A DNA stretch of 17,731 nt from Salinisphaera sp. UBA1666 (GTDB lineage Bacteria > Pseudomonadota > Gammaproteobacteria > Nevskiales > Salinisphaeraceae). The stretch spans positions 1 to 17,731 of the forward strand of contig DCKU01000060.1 of NCBI GenBank assembly GCA_002320455.1, read 5' to 3'. The position numbers and the translations under genes were made by a program. Position 1 is the first letter of the stretch, and every line of letters begins with the position of its first letter. Positions 15,194 through 17,731 of the stretch are shown piece after piece. The notes under the pieces were generated by a model. The model ran no database searches, had not been told where the DNA came from, and saw only the letters and a list, made by a program, of their open reading frames with translations.

Positions 15194-16072
15194 TCAGGCC
15201 GGCAGCGCGCTGGCACGCCGGCCGTGCGAGACCACCGCCCCCTTGCCGACACCTTCATAGGCCTTGACGGTCACCCGGTGGCCCGTGTGCTCGACGGCCA
15301 GCCGGCGCGCGATCGCATCGGCGATATTTTCGACCGTGGCCGGGCCATCGATCAGCGCGCAGTGGGCCGCGTCCAACTCGATAGCGAAATGACCTTGCGG
15401 CGCATCGTAGGCAAAGCCCAGGCGGGTCGCATCGGCCGGCGTGGTCAGGTGTTCTCGGCTGCCGATAAAAATGCCCTGCCAGCGTGCGGCAAACGCTTGG
15501 GCGATATCGGCGCGCTCCTGGTCGTCCAGCCACACGGCCAGCCGACAGCGATGGCCATGCGCCAGGCGTTGGCAGTTACCGTCGTGCGCCGACAAACCGT
15601 GGGTGTAGTCATAGACCGGGCCGTCGATGATCTCGGCGCGCAGCGTCAGCGACAGGCTATCGACGTTGGCCGGCAGCTGACGGGCCACGCGCTGGCCCAG
15701 CCAGTCGGCCAGGCGCTCGGGGGTGATTTCGGCCATGTCGAGGTCGGTGAGGGCTTCGGCCGGGCCGCGATAGTCGTAGTGATCCCCTTCGTGGGTCGTT
15801 AGGGCGACGCCGTCATCCGTGCGGGTGATGCCGGGGGCTTGGCGGGGCACCAGCAGGCGATGGTCGACCAGCGCATCAATTTCGCTCTTGAGCAGTTTCT
15901 TGGCCGGGCCGAAGTCGAATAGCATGCCCTGATCATCGCGAGTGCCGGTCAACTCGGCGTCTACCAGCCAGGTCGCCCCGCGCAGGCCGCGGCTTGGGTC
16001 CAGTACGCCGCAGTCGATATGCGTGACGTGCTCGACGAACAGCGTGACCGAGTCAGCGGCTGCTTGGCTCAC
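15194..16072 (-). CDS. Tandem 6-pyruvoyl-tetrahydropterin synthase/QueD-family protein
   Basis: A 292-residue protein with two T-fold domains of the PTPS/QueD family, which act on dihydroneopterin triphosphate in pterin or queuosine synthesis. Domain 1 (about 8-150) keeps the MLFDFGPAKK (50-59) and D69-H70 parts of the signature, but the zinc-binding HGH position reads R31-G32-A33. Domain 2 (about 153-285) has the zinc and nucleophile parts: H163, C167 and H172-G-H174, plus the conserved Glu in VKAYEGVG. It has lost a clear DF...DH segment. The two halves thus complement each other, as if one active site is assembled across them. The start overlaps the stop of the preceding Trm112-like gene by four bases (ATGA), which indicates translational coupling. 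Single-domain QueD proteins are about 120-140 residues. The substrate is not known. Confidence 0.85.
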   Translation of the reverse strand: MSQAAADSVTLFVEHVTHIDCGVLDPSRGLRGATWLVDAELTGTRDDQGMLFDFGPAKKLLKSEIDALVDHRLLVPRQAPGITRTDDGVALTTHEGDHYDYRGPAEALTDLDMAEITPERLADWLGQRVARQLPANVDSLSLTLRAEIIDGPVYDYTHGLSAHDGNCQRLAHGHRCRLAVWLDDQERADIAQAFAARWQGIFIGSREHLTTPADATRLGFAYDAPQGHFAIELDAAHCALIDGPATVENIADAIARRLAVEHTGHRVTVKAYEGVGKGAVVSHGRRASALPA

Positions 16073-16323
16073 GAGGCTCCAGGCAGGGCGATGCCGCGCT
16101 CGGGCAGCATGATCGGAATGCCGTCATCCACGCGATAACCCACCCGCCCGTCTCGGGTGACCAGCATGGCTTGCACGCGCTGCGCGACCGGGCTCTGGTC
16201 GGCGTAGGTGGCCCGGCCCTGGTCGATTTCGGCGTTGACCGCGGTCAGGGCGTTGTGATCGGCCATTGACAGCGCAGCACCGCTGACCGGGCAGACGAGA
16301 ATATCCAGAAGCTGCTTGTCCAT
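16069..16323 (-). CDS. Trm112/YcaR-family small protein with degenerate zinc knuckle
   Basis: An 84-residue protein of the Trm112/UPF0434 (YcaR) family. LLDILVCPVSG (5-15) and YRVDDGIPIMLPE near the end are the family blocks. Members normally hold zinc through a CPxC pair plus a later Cys; here only C11 remains, S14 replaces the second Cys, and the central LxC is absent, so zinc binding is doubtful. The central insert (about residues 25-55) makes it longer than the roughly 60-residue YcaR type. Trm112 proteins activate methyltransferases in eukaryotes and archaea; the role of bacterial members is poorly known. It overlaps the PTPS gene by four bases, which points to a joint role or shared expression. 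There is no clear ribosome binding site before the ATG. Confidence 0.8.
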   Translation of the reverse strand: MDKQLLDILVCPVSGAALSMADHNALTAVNAEIDQGRATYADQSPVAQRVQAMLVTRDGRVGYRVDDGIPIMLPERGIALPGAS

Positions 16324-16362
16324 AGGAGCGGCCGAGCGAAAACCTGAGCGCTAATTTTACAC

Positions 16363-16677
16363 TCAAAGCGAGACTTTAAGGCCGATAACGGCCACGACGA
16401 GCCCGCCGATCCAGGCCAGGCGCGCCGGGCGCGCCGAGTCGCCCCAGAACAGAATGCCGATGAGGGTGCTGCCCAGGGTGCCCAGCGCCGTGAACACGCT
16501 ATAAGCCACGCCCACCGGGATCGTAGCCATCGCGTGATGCAGACAGGTCAGCCCGGCGGTAAAACCCAACACCGTAATGAGCCCGCCGGAGACGCGCTGT
16601 CCGTGGCTGATCCGCGCAAAACCGACCACGCCAATGATTTCACAAACCCCGGCGATTGCCAGCCATAACCACGCCAT
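16363..16677 (-). CDS. SMR-family transporter subunit, YkkD-like
   Basis: A 104-residue small multidrug resistance protein with four membrane helices. The essential membrane Glu is E13 (GVCEIIG). The helix 3 block PVGVAYSVFTALGTLGS (about 54-70) and the C-terminal VIGLKVSL are typical. The CEIIGV start and the GILFWGDSARPARL segment resemble YkkD/YvdR-type partners. It begins one base after the stop of another SMR gene, the layout of heterodimeric SMR pairs such as YkkCD, EbrAB and YvdSR. The pair probably exports a cationic compound or guanidinium-like substrate in exchange for protons. The substrate is not evident. The Trm112-like gene begins 39 bases downstream on the same strand. Confidence 0.88.
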   Translation of the reverse strand: MAWLWLAIAGVCEIIGVVGFARISHGQRVSGGLITVLGFTAGLTCLHHAMATIPVGVAYSVFTALGTLGSTLIGILFWGDSARPARLAWIGGLVVAVIGLKVSL

Positions 16678-16678
16678 A

Positions 16679-16996
16679 TCACTTGGCCCCGCCGGTGCGC
16701 TTGAGCCCGATTACGCAGGCGATCAACAGCAGTACGAATCCGTACGCTGCCGGCGATAAATCGTTGTCGAGAAACACGACCTGCAGAAACAGCGCGCCGA
16801 ACGCGCCCAGGCCCACGAACAAGGTGTAGACCGTCGTGGCCGGTAGATCGCGGGTCGCGCCCAGTGCCAGAAGCACGCTGGCCGTCGCCGCGACAACGGT
16901 CGCACTCCACTCGATCGCGGTTGTTGCAAACCGCAATCCTGCAATCCAACCCACTTCGGCCAGAGCACCGGCAACAAGCCACAGCCATGCACGCAT
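16679..16996 (-). CDS. SMR-family transporter subunit, YkkC-like
   Basis: A 105-residue four-helix SMR protein. E14 (ALAEVGWIAGLRF) is the conserved proton/substrate carboxylate, and the EVxW block with the following ALLA-type helices resembles YkkC and Gdx/SugE proteins. LPATTVYTLFVGLGAFG (about 51-67) is the helix 3 signature, and VIGLKRT closes the last helix. It is the first gene of the paired SMR operon and is divergent from a TetR regulator 93 bases away. This differs from ykkC genes, which are controlled by guanidine riboswitches; no such riboswitch was seen in the 93-base leader. Antiparallel heterodimer formation with the next gene product is inferred from the pairing. Confidence 0.88.
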   Translation of the reverse strand: MRAWLWLVAGALAEVGWIAGLRFATTAIEWSATVVAATASVLLALGATRDLPATTVYTLFVGLGAFGALFLQVVFLDNDLSPAAYGFVLLLIACVIGLKRTGGAK

Positions 16997-17011
16997 AGAT
17001 GACCTTAAATA

Positions 17012-17089
17012 GATCGCGAACGATCGGTAGTTTTATCGATAGTTTAACGAAAAACGCCCCAAAACAACACAAATCGTTATAGTTGGGGC
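17012..17089. promoter_or_regulatory. Operator region between the SMR pair and tetR
   Basis: Three repeat structures are packed here. GATCG-CGAA-CGATC (17012-17025) is a short inverted repeat near the SMR start. Two 12-base units of the form CGRTAGTTTWAY run in tandem (17025-17036 and 17037-17048), with TATCGATA spanning their junction. GCCCCAA (17056-17062) and TTGGGGC (17083-17089) are perfect 7-base arms 20 bases apart that end right at the tetR ATG. Any of these could be the TetR binding site. TATAGT (17078-17083) is a possible -10 for tetR and would place the start of transcription at or near the ATG. Confidence 0.5.
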
Positions 17090-17686
17090 ATGTCTGATGA
17101 TCAAATCGTGTCCACCGCCGAGCGCATTCACGACGCCGCACTGTCGCTGTTTGCCTGTTACGGCTACGAAGGCACCTCGTTATCGCAGCTGGCCGAAGCG
17201 GTCGGTATTCGAAAGCCCTCGCTTTATAATCACATCGAAAGCAAGGAAGGGCTGTTCATGTCGCTGGTGGAGGAGGTCGAGCGCGCCTTCTTCAACGAGC
17301 TTGATGCCAGCGTGGCCCGCTATGACGGCCAAGGTGTCGAACAGCGAGTGTTCGGCCTGGTGTCGGATCTATCGCGTTTCATGCTACAGGCCAACCAGGG
17401 CACCTTTCACAAACGCTATCTGTTGTTTCCACCCCGGCCGCTATTGGCCGAGGTAAGACAAATTACCGCCCGTAGCGAGGCCCGCATCGACGTAGCGCTC
17501 AAGGATTTTTTCCGTCAGGGCGTACGAGACGGCCTATGGCACACGCTCACCGAGCGCCAGTTCCTGGATGCCTTCTATGTGCTGGTTGATGGCCTGTTCA
17601 CGGAGCGGTTTCTCTACTCCGTTGACGAATACGATCGACGCGTGGCGTCTGTCTGGCCGATCTTCTGGGCGGGGCTACAACGCTAA
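17090..17686 (+). CDS. TetR-family transcriptional regulator
   Basis: A 198-residue repressor. The N-terminal helix-turn-helix is typical: ERIHDAALSLFACYGYEGTS (11-30), then QLAEAVGIRKPSLYNHIESK (33-52). The C-terminal all-helical domain (about 60-198) would bind the inducer and form dimers; it is not distinctive enough to name a ligand. The gene is divergent from the paired SMR exporters, so repression of that operon, relieved by an exported cation, is the likely job. The same design occurs in the yvdT-yvdS-yvdR cluster of Bacillus. There is no spaced ribosome binding site before ATG 17090: TTGGGG is only one base away. The mRNA may be nearly leaderless or use another start such as GTG 17108. 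Confidence 0.9.
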   Translation: MSDDQIVSTAERIHDAALSLFACYGYEGTSLSQLAEAVGIRKPSLYNHIESKEGLFMSLVEEVERAFFNELDASVARYDGQGVEQRVFGLVSDLSRFMLQANQGTFHKRYLLFPPRPLLAEVRQITARSEARIDVALKDFFRQGVRDGLWHTLTERQFLDAFYVLVDGLFTERFLYSVDEYDRRVASVWPIFWAGLQR

Positions 17687-17731
17687 TTAAGCACGGTCGG
17701 CTCGAATCGCGCCCTAGGTGTGACCTCTCAG

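Noticed and set aside
14359..15267. 302-codon open frame on the plus strand opposite the dihydroorotase gene
   Set aside because: The translation is a low-complexity His/Gly/Val-rich mirror of a well-supported minus-strand gene; it shows no domain.

Overview
The window reads as chromosomal DNA of a high-GC gammaproteobacterium (by eye roughly 60% GC or more). The support is a classical gammaproteobacterial Fur, a 473-residue GltX, an archaic (Csu-type) chaperone-usher pilus operon and a Zur-type operator. A halophilic or marine lineage such as Salinisphaera would fit, but this is an impression from gene content and cannot be proven from the sequence alone.

Layout. Bases 1-288 hold no gene I can defend. 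A lone siderophore-interacting flavoreductase lies on the minus strand (289-993). It is followed by a 570-base intergenic stretch with a marked AT-rich island (about 1200-1440) that holds a probable promoter and a possible 37-residue small ORF. From 1567 to 5930 a compact archaic pilus operon runs on the plus strand: major SCPU pilin, periplasmic chaperone, usher, and a second SCPU protein that lacks an N-terminal donor strand and is therefore probably the tip. gltX follows (6033-7454). Next comes a zinc block on the plus strand: an ArsR/SmtB sensor and a His-rich CDF exporter (7595-8907), then a perfect Zur-type dyad (8970-8984), a small CxxC membrane protein (9011-9307) and a ZnuD-type TonB receptor (9358-11420). 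The block thus pairs an export operon with an import operon.

Everything from 11434 to 16996 is on the minus strand. In transcription order it is: a paired SMR exporter, a Trm112-like small protein that overlaps a tandem PTPS/QueD-family protein, a class I dihydroorotase, fur with a candidate autoregulatory Fur box, homo-oligomeric ATP sulfurylase (sat) and an HPP-family membrane protein. A TetR regulator (17090-17686) is divergent from the SMR pair across an operator-like region.

Two outer-membrane genes, the usher and znuD, are each split by a -1 frameshift at a short G run, and adding one G restores each frame. The usher also has no credible in-frame start, because its best ATG is one base out of frame. 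These are either systematic homopolymer or assembly errors or real inactivating mutations, and they decide whether the pilus and the zinc receptor are functional. No rRNA, tRNA, CRISPR array or insertion sequence was recognised.
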